Origin: Dipetalonema caudispina
Lineage: Eukaryota > Nematoda > Chromadorea > Rhabditida > Onchocercidae
Assembly: GCA_013365325.1 (NCBI GenBank)
Contig: JABVXV010000062.1
Coordinates: 186,001 to 250,000, forward strand
DNA: 64,000 bases
Direction of reading: 5' to 3'
Of the stretch, positions 39,401 to 52,100 are shown piece after piece. Each line of letters starts with the position of its first letter. Position 1 is the first letter of the stretch. Under the pieces are notes generated by a model. That model searched no databases. It was not told the origin of the DNA and worked only from the letters and a program-made list of their open reading frames with translations. A program made the position numbers and the translations under genes.

Positions 39401-40427
39401 TTAATTGCAAATGCAATAAATTCCTAAATACCCGCAGCCTCCTAAAACAATAATTTTATTTACACATAACAAATCTAACAATTGAAATAAAAGATAAAAA
39501 AAAAAAAAAAGAAAAATTTGTAGATTAGTACAAATTATGATAATTTTGCATATTTATAATTATTATTAATAATAATTTCTTAAATTATTGCAATTGAAAA
39601 AAATAGAAGAAACCTGAAACAGGAAAAAATAGTAATTGATATGAGCAATGAAATGAGCGATAAGCCAAGACCAACAAATTCTAATTTACGAGCATTCCTT
39701 GCTACTTCTTGAGCTATCTGCAAAATATCAATGCTAATCATATCAATGAATAATGAAATTATTACAACAACTATAGGAAAAAAAAAAAAAACTTACAACA
39801 AGAGATCCGTTGGTGAGCTTCGTCATCATTTCAACAACTTCACGGGTAAAACACATTGTAAAATTTGTCCAACCATGAGGACGTGAGAAATCACCTTCTG
39901 CTCGACCCATCCAACGACCCGAACTATGACACCATTTGGTAATATTTTCTAGAAATTATTATTACATTAAAATCGAATAATATCATAATATTATTACTAC
40001 TATAAGTTATAAAAAGGGTAACAAACTTCCAGGATCAAGTCCTTTAAGTGGTGGACAATGAACAGTAATACTGCTATTAGCTGGTGTTGCTGGCCAACAG
40101 AGTACTGTATCGAAGGTTGCATTACACCATAATGATCCATCATCTATATAATCAATCATATTTAAATTTTGAATTAATCAAAAATGTTAGATATTCGATA
40201 ACGATTAATTTATTCAATCAGTTATAAAAAAAAAAAAAAAAAATTAATTATTAATTCTTACTACTATTGGGAAATGTTGGTAAAGAATTTCGTTCCAATG
40301 CTTTTATACATTCATCCATTGTTCTTGCCCGATTATATTCAAGACCATTTATTTCAATCAATTTATCTGTATTATATGCCCATGATGTTGATGGTTGCAT
40401 TCCTGTAACCTTCGGAAAATTGTCCAT
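36493..40427 (-). CDS. pdfr-1: PDF neuropeptide receptor, class B GPCR
   Basis: Receptor for pigment-dispersing-factor peptides, normally Gs/cAMP-coupled, acting in neurons and muscle to control locomotor state. Exons in transcript order: 40427-40262, 40143-40027, 39948-39797, 39717-39614, 39441-39282, 38993-38837, 38679-38540, 38406-38318, 38031-37935, 37539-37450, 37222-37013, 36660-36493; 549 residues. The hormone-receptor domain has six Cys (40, 62, 71, 85, 101, 127), CNATFDTVLCWPATP and GWTNFTMCF. TM1 follows ARKLEFVGLGLSLISLLIS; TM2 LMIAILMVVIIRLILYIDL; TM3 FLCEAMFFMLEYFKTVAFCW, then MFLEGFYLHN; TM5 follows FWLLDGPRMFELV; TM6 VKAALMLIPLLGIPNIM; TM7 YQGFMISIIYCFTNKE. These agree best with insect and worm PDF receptors, including the ARKLEFVGL block. 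Intracellular loop 3 (KVSQSHNTSELDRMKKS) is recovered only if exon 8 is extended to 38318. The Ser/Lys-rich tail ends at TAG. No signal peptide is encoded; the ATG lies 16 bases after an acceptor (CTTTTTCAG), suggesting trans-splicing or an upstream exon. Confidence 0.92.
38091..38142. repeat. 26-bp imperfect tandem repeat in a pdfr-1 intron
   Basis: 38091-38116 and 38117-38142 differ at one base. AT-only simple duplication inside intron 8. Confidence 0.85.
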
Positions 40428-40443
40428 AATTATTCAATAAATC

Positions 40444-40452
40444 CTGAAAAAG
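40444..40452 (-). promoter_or_regulatory. Splice or trans-splice acceptor before the pdfr-1 ATG
   Basis: On the minus strand CTTTTTCAG precedes a 16-base leader with an in-frame TGA and then the ATG. This means either SL trans-splicing or a non-coding upstream exon. Confidence 0.5.
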
Positions 40453-43400
40453 AAATTTGAATTTAATTGTTGAATGAATATTTTTCTTATCAAAAGATTC
40501 AATTCGAACGATATTTGTATATTATTGTCAAAAGATAATTATAAATTAAAAAGATTTATTCATTAGTCTTTTTTTTTTTCCACAATTTATTATTTGTTCC
40601 ATAATTTGATTAACTTTTTACTTTGAAAGATATTACATTATACCTGTATATACCTTAAGGTTTTCTTTGTCTATATGCTAAAACTATTTGATATTTAATT
40701 TAAAAACACGACAGAAGTTTTCGATTATTTTTTAACGATTTCACATATTTCGCACACATTTTCCAGAACTTCAGAAATTGTCAATGATATCACTAAAGGA
40801 TTTATTAGTTTCATTCAGTGTAGTTAAGTGTAGAATTTTATATTTTAAATTGTATTTTATGTATTTCTAAAATTTTGACTAATACTACTAATGGACATTT
40901 GTTAACAAAATTTGAAAACGTAAACCAATGAAGTTGGTTGATAGCATTTCGCTCACTCAATGATTGATTAGTACACTTATTTGGAGTATGATTATTGATT
41001 AGGATAGAATGATTCCGGAATATTAAATTGATCATCATAAGGAAACTGATTTTATCAGAAGTTTTAGGCCTCTTTTAAAACTATTCTATTCATAGTCAAA
41101 GGAAGAATAGATATTACTGAGATTATTGAACTGTAATTGAGTAACGATATTCAGCAGCATAGATCCAGAGGATTTTAAATTTGATTTCAAAATACAATAG
41201 CTTTTTATACTAAACCTAAATGTAACAATCATTGTCATTTGTTAGTTATAATTTTTAAGATTCATTTTTATTTCAAAAACCTCAACTCTAGTAAATGTTT
41301 GTTGGTTTATCCTTGATGAATATTTTCATCTTAAAATAATCAAATCATTAACTCTTTTATCTCAAATTCATCCATCAATATTTTTACAACAATTCCATAT
41401 CGTAACTTTTTTTTTTTTGTAGAGCGCTAAATTACACAAAGTAAAGAGAGAAAAAAAAATATTTGGAACTTCTATGGAATAACTTTTTCTTTAAATAATA
41501 TAACATTGGTTTTTCAATTTCGCTATTTCAAGTCAATTTTAAAATTGCAAAATTTGTTTCAATCTTCCTGAGAATTTCATGAGAAGCTATTGTGCTGGAC
41601 AAGAAAAAAATGATGGATACAAGTTGATCTTCTTTCATTGCAGAAAATTAGACAGAAATATGTAAAAATTGCAGGAAAACAAAACAAATATTTTATTTCT
41701 GCAAATTTTTTGAATCAAAAAATGGAAAAACAAATTACGAAAGAAAGTTACGTTTCTTTTTTTTTTTCTTTGAAAGCTATAAAAGCCGATGGAACGATAA
41801 TCGAATTTTTCTTGGACAATATTTTTGTTTTAGGTCCTGAGATAAAAATAATTAGATTTGGTATGAAATGTAAAGGAATGATAATTGAATTTTCAAAAAT
41901 GTCTTGATGGAAGGAAATGTGATCAGGCTGATCAAAATTAGATTGGAAGAAGTGGTAGGATAAGCGCATATGGTAAAAAATACAGTGAAAAGATAGGCAA
42001 GGATGAAGGATTTTTTTTAATTTTGCAAAATTTTTTCAATCTTTGCGAATAGTTTTTTCTTATAGTTTTTTTTTTTATTCCTAAATATTTTGTTTTTGAG
42101 AGGTATTAAATTTAATTAGAATCAAATGTCGAATCAAATTCAGTTTGAAAATTAAAATTAGACAACAGATACAATATTTTGACATAAACAATAATAAATT
42201 AATATTTGAGACAAAGTTAGTCAAAATTTATCAATGCTTAATGAACTAATTCAACTTTGAATAATTTGTATGTTTATTGCATATTAATGGTAGCAATGCG
42301 CATAACGTACTTAATAGAAATGGACACAATTAACATTTAATTAATTTAATTTCTATTCACTGATTGTTTCCACTTTACTCTGTTTTTAATTTCAAGTAGA
42401 AGTTTCTAGAGTGGAAGAGTAAGTTTTAAAGAATGAATTTCCAAACGATCCAATCAATCATTTAAATGAATTTCCAATCAATCATTTAAGTTTAATAACC
42501 TTAAATTGTAATTCTTTTTATTCAAATTATTTTTCTTTTGGATTTAAATTATAGAAATATAAGAAATATTACTGTTAAAAAATTTATTTTTGAATTATTC
42601 TGTAAAATGATTCAAATTTCGTTATTCTTTCAATTTCCTACTTCATCTAACAGATTTTTGACAATGCCAAACAACGATATTACCCAAAGAACAAACATTT
42701 CATTTGCAAGTAATCAAATTATCTCATTTTGGCAGAAAAAAAAAACGATGAAAGAAATTTGTGAAATTAAATATGTACAATCCAATAATTACTTATGCTA
42801 TTCCATTAGCCATTTGAAATTAGTGAAAGTTTTTGGTTCAATGTTAGGAAAAATTAATAGGAATTAATAGGAGTAATTCGTTAATTTTTAACATTTGACA
42901 TTCATAATTTAATTTAACATCAGAATTTTTACAATTATGAAAAAGATATATGTGAAGAGATGAAATTTTCCTATTAATCTTAATTTATGTTATCTGATTA
43001 GACATTTTTATGATTTGATCTGTCAAATCATATTTCTTTACAATATGATTTGACTAAATTTAAACAAATTTCCTTACGCAATAATTGATGTTAAAATCTT
43101 AGGGATATTGTAAAAACCAATTTATAGTAATTAGGGAATCATCTAATATTTCAATAATCAACAATAGTATCAACATGTTGATCGATCATTCATTGTCGTA
43201 AAAAAGTAGCAGAGAAGAGCAAAATTATATGAAATGGTTGTGAGCAGAAAATTGAACTACTTAAAACTGTAGCTTTTTTCTTGCCTTTTTTTTTTTTTTA
43301 ATGTAAACTTGCAAGACCGATAGAGTAACTTATAAAAATTTTGTTATTTCATATGACTACAAGTTAACCTTTGATTGTTAACTTTTTTATTTCCTACCAT

Positions 43401-44038
43401 CTGGAACAAATAATCTAAATAGATAGATAGTGAACATATAAAATCTGTAGTGGAAGATGTAGAATTTTGTTTGATGGGAAGAAAAAAAAAATGAAATTAG
43501 AGCCTAACTTGAATCATATTCATTATTTAATGAAATAATTGAAATTTATTGATAAATAAAAAATTTAGGTATGATTGATATATGTACTATTGATCAGTTG
43601 GTCAATTTTGACGCTAAATTGATGATAAGATATTATGGCTTACTGAAAATGTGATAAAGTGATGGATGTGACAGTTCTGAAAATGATGGATAATCATTCT
43701 GTCCCAATTTATCATCACTCTTTGTAATCAATGTCAACAGTGTGAAATTATTTGTAAAAATCGATTTATGCCTAATATTTCTTGTTTTTGTATGCTTAAA
43801 AATAAATTTGCATAATAATGGATCTTGAAGAAATTCCTATTTGATCAAACGATTTCATATCATTTTCATAATGATAATTCATTTTAGATAATAAGTATAA
43901 TTTCTTTGATCATTTTTGTTTATGATTCTATAAAAGATTAGAAATAAAAATGTACGCATTTTTAGATCAAGTAATTCTGCAAAATTTTCAAAGAATATCA
44001 TTTTATTAAAAAGAAAATTTTTTTGAAAATACAAATTG

Positions 44039-44114
44039 GATAAAGAAAGAGGAGAGGAAGGAAAGAGAAAGTGAGCGAGATAGAGAGAGGAAAAGAGAAA
44101 GAGAGAGAGAATAG
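44039..44114. repeat. GA-rich purine tract
   Basis: Almost pure purine on the plus strand, with AGAGAG and GGAAAG units. Confidence 0.85.
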
Positions 44115-44278
44115 GATGAATATATGAGAGAAATATGGATGGGGAGATGATGAAAAATCTGTGTAGTCAAAAATGCTTTTTTTTTTTATTTCGTAGGATA
44201 CAATAAAAGCATCTGTCGAACATGTTTTTTAATAATTTCTTCGCTATTAAATCAAAATAGGATAAGAATTATGAGAAA

Positions 44279-44298
44279 TAGAGAGAGAAAGAGAGGGT

Positions 44299-44333
<35 letters not shown>
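44279..44333. repeat. GA microsatellite
   Basis: A run of GA dinucleotides with few interruptions, 165 bases right of the previous purine tract. Confidence 0.9.
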
Positions 44334-47300
44334 AACAAATATAAGTACGAATAAACATAGTTAATTTGTGCTTTGTTTGCATTTCTTGAAATTGAAGTTT
44401 TTTTTTTTTTTTTTTTCGTTTTTTTTTTGTCAATAATCTACTTCACACTTCGTTCAAGTGAACTGTTCTTTTTTAAACTAAACTTTATATATCATTTCTT
44501 TCTTTCTGATCCTTTTTGACAACAAACTTATACAAAATTTCTTTTTTTCTTTTTTTTTTTTTCTCATTATTTCCGTATTTTTAAAAGCAAATGTTGAAAG
44601 AAGAAAAAATGCAAATTTGTTTCAAATGTTACAAAATTTGTCAACTTATTTTTGTGAAAAAATGACTTGAAAACTGTTTTTTATTTCAAATGAACTATTT
44701 AATGCAACAATTTTCAACTCTTCCATTTCTTTGCAATTGAAAATAAACCAACTGTTTGAAAATTTGCTCCAATATAAACTTTTTTTTTTTCCAACACTTC
44801 TTAGCTATAATAATGGATTGGAAAATGTTTCACTCTTTAGGAGTTTAGTAAATTACGAAAAATATTTGCAATTAACCGATTTTTGAAATTCGAAGTTGAT
44901 TAAATTTTCATCTAATAAAGGTAATGACTATTGTATGATGATGAATGATAGCATTTAAAGTGCCAAGCTATATTTCATATTTTCTTCACTTTGTAATGTA
45001 TTTCAGGAAGTATTAAAATCTTTTTTTTTTTTCTTTGAAATCATAATTAATGATATAGAAAACAGTAATCGATTGGAAGAAATGAAATTCGAATGTGGAA
45101 AAAATTGATTTGTGCAAGAGTAAAAGATTACACTGAAATTAATTCAATTAAATTTAACAGGTTTGAAAAAGATTTAAAATAGCTACCTATTTTTTAATCT
45201 AAACATATAGCTTTATGATTTATGATTTTGATATGGTAATAATAGGTGGAAAAGTGACGAAATTGAAAATTTGCTGATACTGCAACGATAATAATGATTG
45301 TTAATAATCTAAGAAGGCGAAAAAAAAATCCGTAGAATAAGCTTATAGAAGTCGGTATTTAAATTAGAAAAATAAATTTCTGATTTTTGAGTTCTAGATA
45401 GAGATTATAGAAAGAGATCCTAAAATAGCTGGCTGAAATTGTAAGGTAACATTCTAAAGGGTTTCAAAAAGCTGCTGATAATACATAAATTGAAATTAGA
45501 AATAGATTATTTACACGAAAGTAATATTATATTACTATCATAAGATTCATTCATTTAATTTTCATCATTGTTGTACTAATTTTAGGTATTATTTTATGCA
45601 AATTAACAAGCTGAAAGACATGGATGTTTTTTATAATTGATTCAGTAAATTTGTATGAAATTAGATGGCAAGATTTCAGAGAGTATTGTTAAAGAGTTCA
45701 TGAAAAAAATTAACACTAACAATTGAATATATTATACTAAAATGTAATAGCGAGCAAAAAAGATAATGTAATATATGTCGATCGATTTAAATTCACTCAT
45801 AGGAGCTAATTTGCATAATTTGAGAAAATACGGCTCCAGTTTAAATAAATTTATTCCTTTCATTTTTACTGAAAGCAATGAATGAAATCGAATATATTCA
45901 TAGATCCATTCCTTTCGAACAAAAATTTTATCAATCATTTTAAACATTCATTTTGTTGCATGCTGTTACTTGGCCTCATAAATTATAGCCTTAGCTAGGC
46001 TAATATATATATAGCATTTCCCAAAGGAACAATTATACGATAAAAATCTGAGGAAATAGTCGATTTTTGGATACTTTCGAAAGAACAAAAAAAAAAAGTT
46101 AATTATATCAATTTATAAATGAAAAAAAGAAGGATAACATTTTTATATGATAAAAATGATAAAGAGATAGATTAGTGATAAAAGATAGAGAAAATATCAT
46201 TCTCTCTCGATAATGAAATTAATTCCTAAATCAAGAAAAATATTATGTAATAGATGATGAAAGAAGTGAAACGGGAAATGCATGATTAAGCAATTAGCTG
46301 TTATCCTTTATAAATACTTTCCGGAAAATATCCCATGTTTCATCATTCACTTCAAATTTAAATTTATTTTAATTAATAATGATAAAAGATAATAATTTTA
46401 TTTGAAATAAAAAAGTGGAAAAAAAACGGAACAGATTGTTGTTAAATTTAGATGTTAATTTTAATAAAGCATTGAGAAAATAATTCAAATGAAAGAGTTA
46501 TTCATTCTCGTAAACAACTAACTCTTTCTTGTCTTATGACAGATTGGATATAGGATAATGAATTTCCATGATTTAAATATTTACAACAAAGAGATAATGA
46601 GTATTCTAGACAAGTTAATGAGCAATTTTTCAGAGCAAATGAGAAAGTGTTATATATAAATAGCATTCAAATAACAAACTGATGCAACATGACCTCAAAT
46701 AATAAATATGAGAAATCCTGACATTTAGTAATATCGGGGGAGGGATCATACCTCCTGATATGATTATTAAACATTAAGGTATGCTGCAGTTGCACGCAAT
46801 CGTGTCTAACAATGCTAAGAGATCAATTCTATCATAAATTTTTTGTTAAATTGTGAATGATGGATTTATCTGATCGAAATTTAATCATTTTTCTCTAGTT
46901 AATCATTAAAATTAATTCGATTAGCGATTGTTTAGAATTTTAGTCATAAAATATGCTCTACCTGTTCTAGCTAATAAGCAATAAACTAAGAAATATTCTA
47001 AGATTCAGGAAAATATCCATAAATTGAATGATTATTTCATGATAGCTTCCCATTTAATAAATTTATAATCAATCTAACAGATTTGGAATATTTTAGAATT
47101 TCAACTAATTTATTTGATTTACAATTCTACTTATTAAATGGAGAAAATTGTTAAAATTTGGAATAGAATCTATTATCATTAACTAATGAATAAATCATTT
47201 AGCAAAAAAAAAAAGAAAAAAAAAAATCTTTTAAAACATGAGAAATTTATGGCATGTATGAAATTTCCGAAGAGAATAAGCTCAAAATGAAATAAAATAG

Positions 47301-49154
47301 AATACTTAACTTGAATACCTAATCCTAGTTCAAGTTGGTAGTTTGTCAAACAATTATTTGGTGAGAAAATAATTTATTTTCACAGAATATATTTTTCAAA
47401 ACTAAACGAATGAAATTTGAATGTTTTTGAAATTTCGCTTTTTTTTTCATTTTTGCATTAATTATAATTGAATTTATATTTAAATTGCCACGTTTGTTAT
47501 CATTTATAACTGTAAACAAATTTCAGATCATATCACTTTGCTATTAGATTTCATCAAAAAAAATGAAAAATTTTAAATACATTGATTTCAAAAGCTTACT
47601 CTCACATTTGAAGGATTTTTTCATACTTAAGCTATAAGCTATAAATCATCCAAAACAAAGGTTAAGGTAATAAGTAGGGGGATTATTAAGTAAAATCTAT
47701 GTAAAATAATTTAATTTAGTATTAATTTAGTTACGTCATACAACATATCTTATGAATTTACCACGAAACTAACCGACAGCTAAGGATATTATTGGAATTT
47801 ATCTTTCTTTTTCCTTTCTTTTTTTTTGTTAAAAAAATTAAGCTTTAAAGGAAACAAAAATGAAGTTGTTGAAATAAAGCTCATTTCAAAATAATTCTCA
47901 GAAATTTTTTGAGCAAAGTAATCATTTTTGCACTGAGAAAATTTAGGATTAAACTATCATTCATAAAACATTTATTTGGAAATAATCTCCTTATTTCAAA
48001 AATTTCAAACAAATAAAATTTTTTAAAGTTTACACCACCACATATCAACGAAATGTATCATCTTTTAACACTAAACTTTACTTTAATTCTTTTAATAGTA
48101 TACTGTGATACAATGAGAATTTTTTTCTTTTTTTTTTTTTTTTTTTTTGATTAATAAATTTTTGGGGTAATTGTTGAAATAATTATTCAATATATATGCT
48201 TACGTTTCAATGTAAACAAATTTGCATAATATTTTCTGAAAATTCTTCGAGTAAGGAAAAGTAAAATTATTCAAGAATAAATGAAGTTGAGAAGGATTCT
48301 TCGCATTTAGATTCTTTTTGAAAAAAAAAAAAAATTAAGAGTTTCGATCAGGCAATGAGAAATCCTTCTTATTTAAAATGTAATTTAATTTGCTAAGCTT
48401 CATCAGATAATATTGATGGAAATATGAAAAATAATAAAATGAAATTGCTTTCAAAAGAAGAGATTTTTTCTTTTTTTTTAAAAAATCAAATCTGAAATGA
48501 AATATTCAATTAGAAATGTCAGAATGAGAAGAAAAGAAAAAACTATTTTGGTGGGAGGAAAAGTGGATAATTGTTGTTTGCAATCAGCCGATTATTATCC
48601 AATATTCCAATTATGAAATATTGCTTTGCTACATTATTGAAGATTTCCAATATGTAAATGTAAAGAAATTATTTGAGAACATATTATTATATTATTATTT
48701 ATTAAAAATGCTAACTTGTTAGTATAGAAATGTAAATATTTGTCAGTTGAGCAATATTCTCATATTTTGAAATTTTCACATCTATTTTCTTTATTATTCA
48801 GCGATATCTTTCCGCATTATCAAGTCATTGTAGCAAATATTGCACTAATTTAAGCTATATTTTTACGAGAAAATCTTACACATTTTACTGGAAAGTGAAA
48901 GATGAATAAAATGCAAATAATCAAAACATTCTTCAAATAAAAATTCTGCTAAAATGTCTGCTAATTAAAGCTTTGTTTTGGAAATGATTGGAATAAATAT
49001 TACTTATTTGAAATAAATGATACTACAAAATTTTGAACCACAAATAGTCTATTCTACATTTAGGCTCAATAAATTCTCCTTTGTAAATACTTCAAAGCTT
49101 TTTTTTTTCCCCAATCGTTCTCTCCAAAATTTTCTTAATGGATATTTAAAAAGC

Positions 49155-49155
<1 letters not shown>

Positions 49156-49186
<31 letters not shown>
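49156..49186. repeat. Poly-A tract (31)
   Basis: An uninterrupted run of 31 A. Non-coding. Confidence 0.95.
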
Positions 49187-49188
<2 letters not shown>

Positions 49189-52100
49189 ACGAAAGATTTG
49201 CTATCAAAAGAAAAATATGCTTAAAGAAAGAGGTTTTAGTGATTTGTTAGGTATATGTAAATTTAAAAGCAATGAAGTAAGGCCATTAATCAATGCCACC
49301 AAAAAGGGGCTTTAAAAATCGAAGTATTTTAAAAACATCCTAAATTGACTTTTTGCTTATTTATCATAAACATCAAGGTTGCCTCTCTTTTGCTTTTCCT
49401 TTTTTTTTTTTGCATTAAATAACAAAGTATAAGAAAAGCGAAACTATCATTACGATCATTATTATTTCATTTATCAAAAGAATATAATTTTTTTTTTTTT
49501 AAAAAAAAAGAAAAACTTTATTGGAAATGCTTACTTTTCCTAAAGTTATTCTATTATGCACAAATAAATCTATTCGAATTTAAAGATTATTAGAAATAAG
49601 TGAGGATATGTAATAAATAGCATGATCAAGTATCATTTGTTTTTGAAAATAATTGAAAATGCAAGTGATTTCTCTAAGCTTTACCCAAAGACAGGTGCAA
49701 AATTAATGAACCTACTTGTTCTTATTTTCAAAAATTATAATCTAAAAATGGAATAAAAACAAATCCTAAGATATGGAAATATATTACATTTCACATAAAA
49801 ATAAATTCTCTTTTATACTAGGCTATTCTTTTCAACATTAAAAAATAAACGATCGGATAATTTTTGTCTTAAATTTAATTTACCATTTCATCACTTTTTA
49901 AGGCAAACAGAAATTGCATAAGTTAACTTCTTAAAGTGAAAGAAAAAACATTTGTTCAACATGGAAATAATTGAATTAAAATGAAGTAATTTAAGCATAC
50001 TTTTAGTTCATCTAACCAATCCATTGATATATTCAAAACTGAACAAAAAAAAAAAGATAATTAATCAACTTTTAATAGTCAATAAAATCGATAGATATAT
50101 ATTAAAGCATGAACATGAGAATTTGCAGTGTGTAAGCTTAATAGAATGTGAGCTAATGATAAAAACAAGGTTAGATAATAGTACTTCTATATTTTAAATT
50201 GCATAAACAGATGGAGGAGATGTTCAAAGTGAAGCAGATTAAAATATTTTGATCTGTAGCAACTGACGCTTTACATATTGTACAGCATTGAAGTTACTTA
50301 GTGATAATTAATCAAGCTCATCCTCAAAGATTGTTGAACTAATGATTGAAACTAATGATAATTGATGGATTTGTAATTTACTGTCCAAATTTTGATCGAT
50401 TTGTACTGCAAATAATTAATTGAACAACTCATTGATTAAAAAAACTCATTTATCAATGAAATGAAATGTTAGTATAATAAAGGAGCTTAGATTATGAATC
50501 ATTAAAAAAAAAAAAAAATAATAAAGCAAGCTTATATGTTGCATCTAATTATCAAGTTATTTCTTGATTAATTTATAATAATAATTTAAATAAAAAATCA
50601 ATTGAAAAATTATGATTTATTGATAAAATAATAATGCTTAAGTAATATCATAGAGTGATTGATAGAAGAATATTGAAAGAAATTGAAATGAACATTGATT
50701 AAAAAGATGATAATAATTCTTTTATTAAAAAAAAAAAAGATGAATTTTTCTTCAAAAATTTTGAAATATTTTCCTGTTAATATTACACAGTTTTTTTTTT
50801 TTTTTCTTTTAAAAGCATTTAAAATGGAAATTTGCAAAGCAATATGAAGATAATAATCAACATCTGATAATGATGGATAATTTCCGTGAAAATTTCAATG
50901 AGTTACATGCAAAAGTAATTCCTTTTAAAAATTTTGTTAAAAGATGAACAAAGAAGAAAGAAAATTAATTTTAATTGTACTTTTCAAAAAAGAAAAATTG
51001 ATAATTAATTCAACAGATAATTTTCAACAATAATTTTTGTTGTGTTATTTTTATTAAATGGTATTCATTTTTGGAAAAATGTCTGTGATATAAATTAAGC
51101 GAGCAATTGAAAGAAAGAAGATTTTTGCAAAAAAAAAAATACTACAACATCAATTTTCCAACAAATTTTAACGTAAACACTTTTCTCTTTTAGTATTTTA
51201 TTACCTTTTTTTGCAGCTAAATTAATAGGAAGAGTGGTAATTGAAATTTTAAATTTCAAAAAAAAAAAAAAAAAAAATGAATCCAATCGTGTGAGAAATT
51301 ATTTTAATTCATATTTTTAACGAAAATGATAAGCAAATTCCTAACATCACTATAATAATTGGTTAAATACGAAAAAATTATGCAATACCAACTTATACAA
51401 CAATAAATCATTTCATTAATTCCAATTCTAAATTTCATCCCGAAAAAGTTCTTTTGTAAAAAAGCACCAAATTTTATCATCTTGCTTCTATAAAGGTGTA
51501 ACATTTAGAGGTAATTATTAATAGTTCACCGAGTGTTTGAAAAGCGATCCTGTGATTGGTAATTGAATCATAGAACAAGGATTATTCTGCGAAATCTTGA
51601 AATACGGGCGAAATACTTAGAATCTTAAAAGTTCTAAACAAACACAACTAATTAATTGCTTCAAGGAATTATTCGAAACTTAATAATAATTATAGAATGA
51701 CTACTGAACTATTTTTTGTGGTAGCAATAAATAGATTTTAAAACAATTTCTTTTTTAAATCAATAAATTGGAACCATAAAAAAAAAAAAAACGAAGAGAT
51801 TTAGTTTGCATATCAAATTTTAACGAGAATTTTCATGGGAATAATTTTCCTCTCTTTCCAATTTTTTTCCTCCATAAAATTTCCAAAATGTCTTATTCTG
51901 ACTTTAAAATTAATCTTACCTAAAGAAAATACTGCTAATAAAAATGAATGAAAACTTGTCGATCAATACTCTTAATGAAATATTTTAATCAATACATATA
52001 CAAATATATTCCGATACGATCCAAACAAGAACACAACTTACATGTCGATTTTAGTGATAATTTCTTGGCCATAAGCTAATGACAGCTATGCTTAGAAATT

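Noticed and set aside
42538..42867. 109-codon plus-strand open frame in the desert
   Set aside because: Composition is Asn/Ile/Lys/Phe as expected from AT-rich DNA; no signal peptide, domain or splice context.
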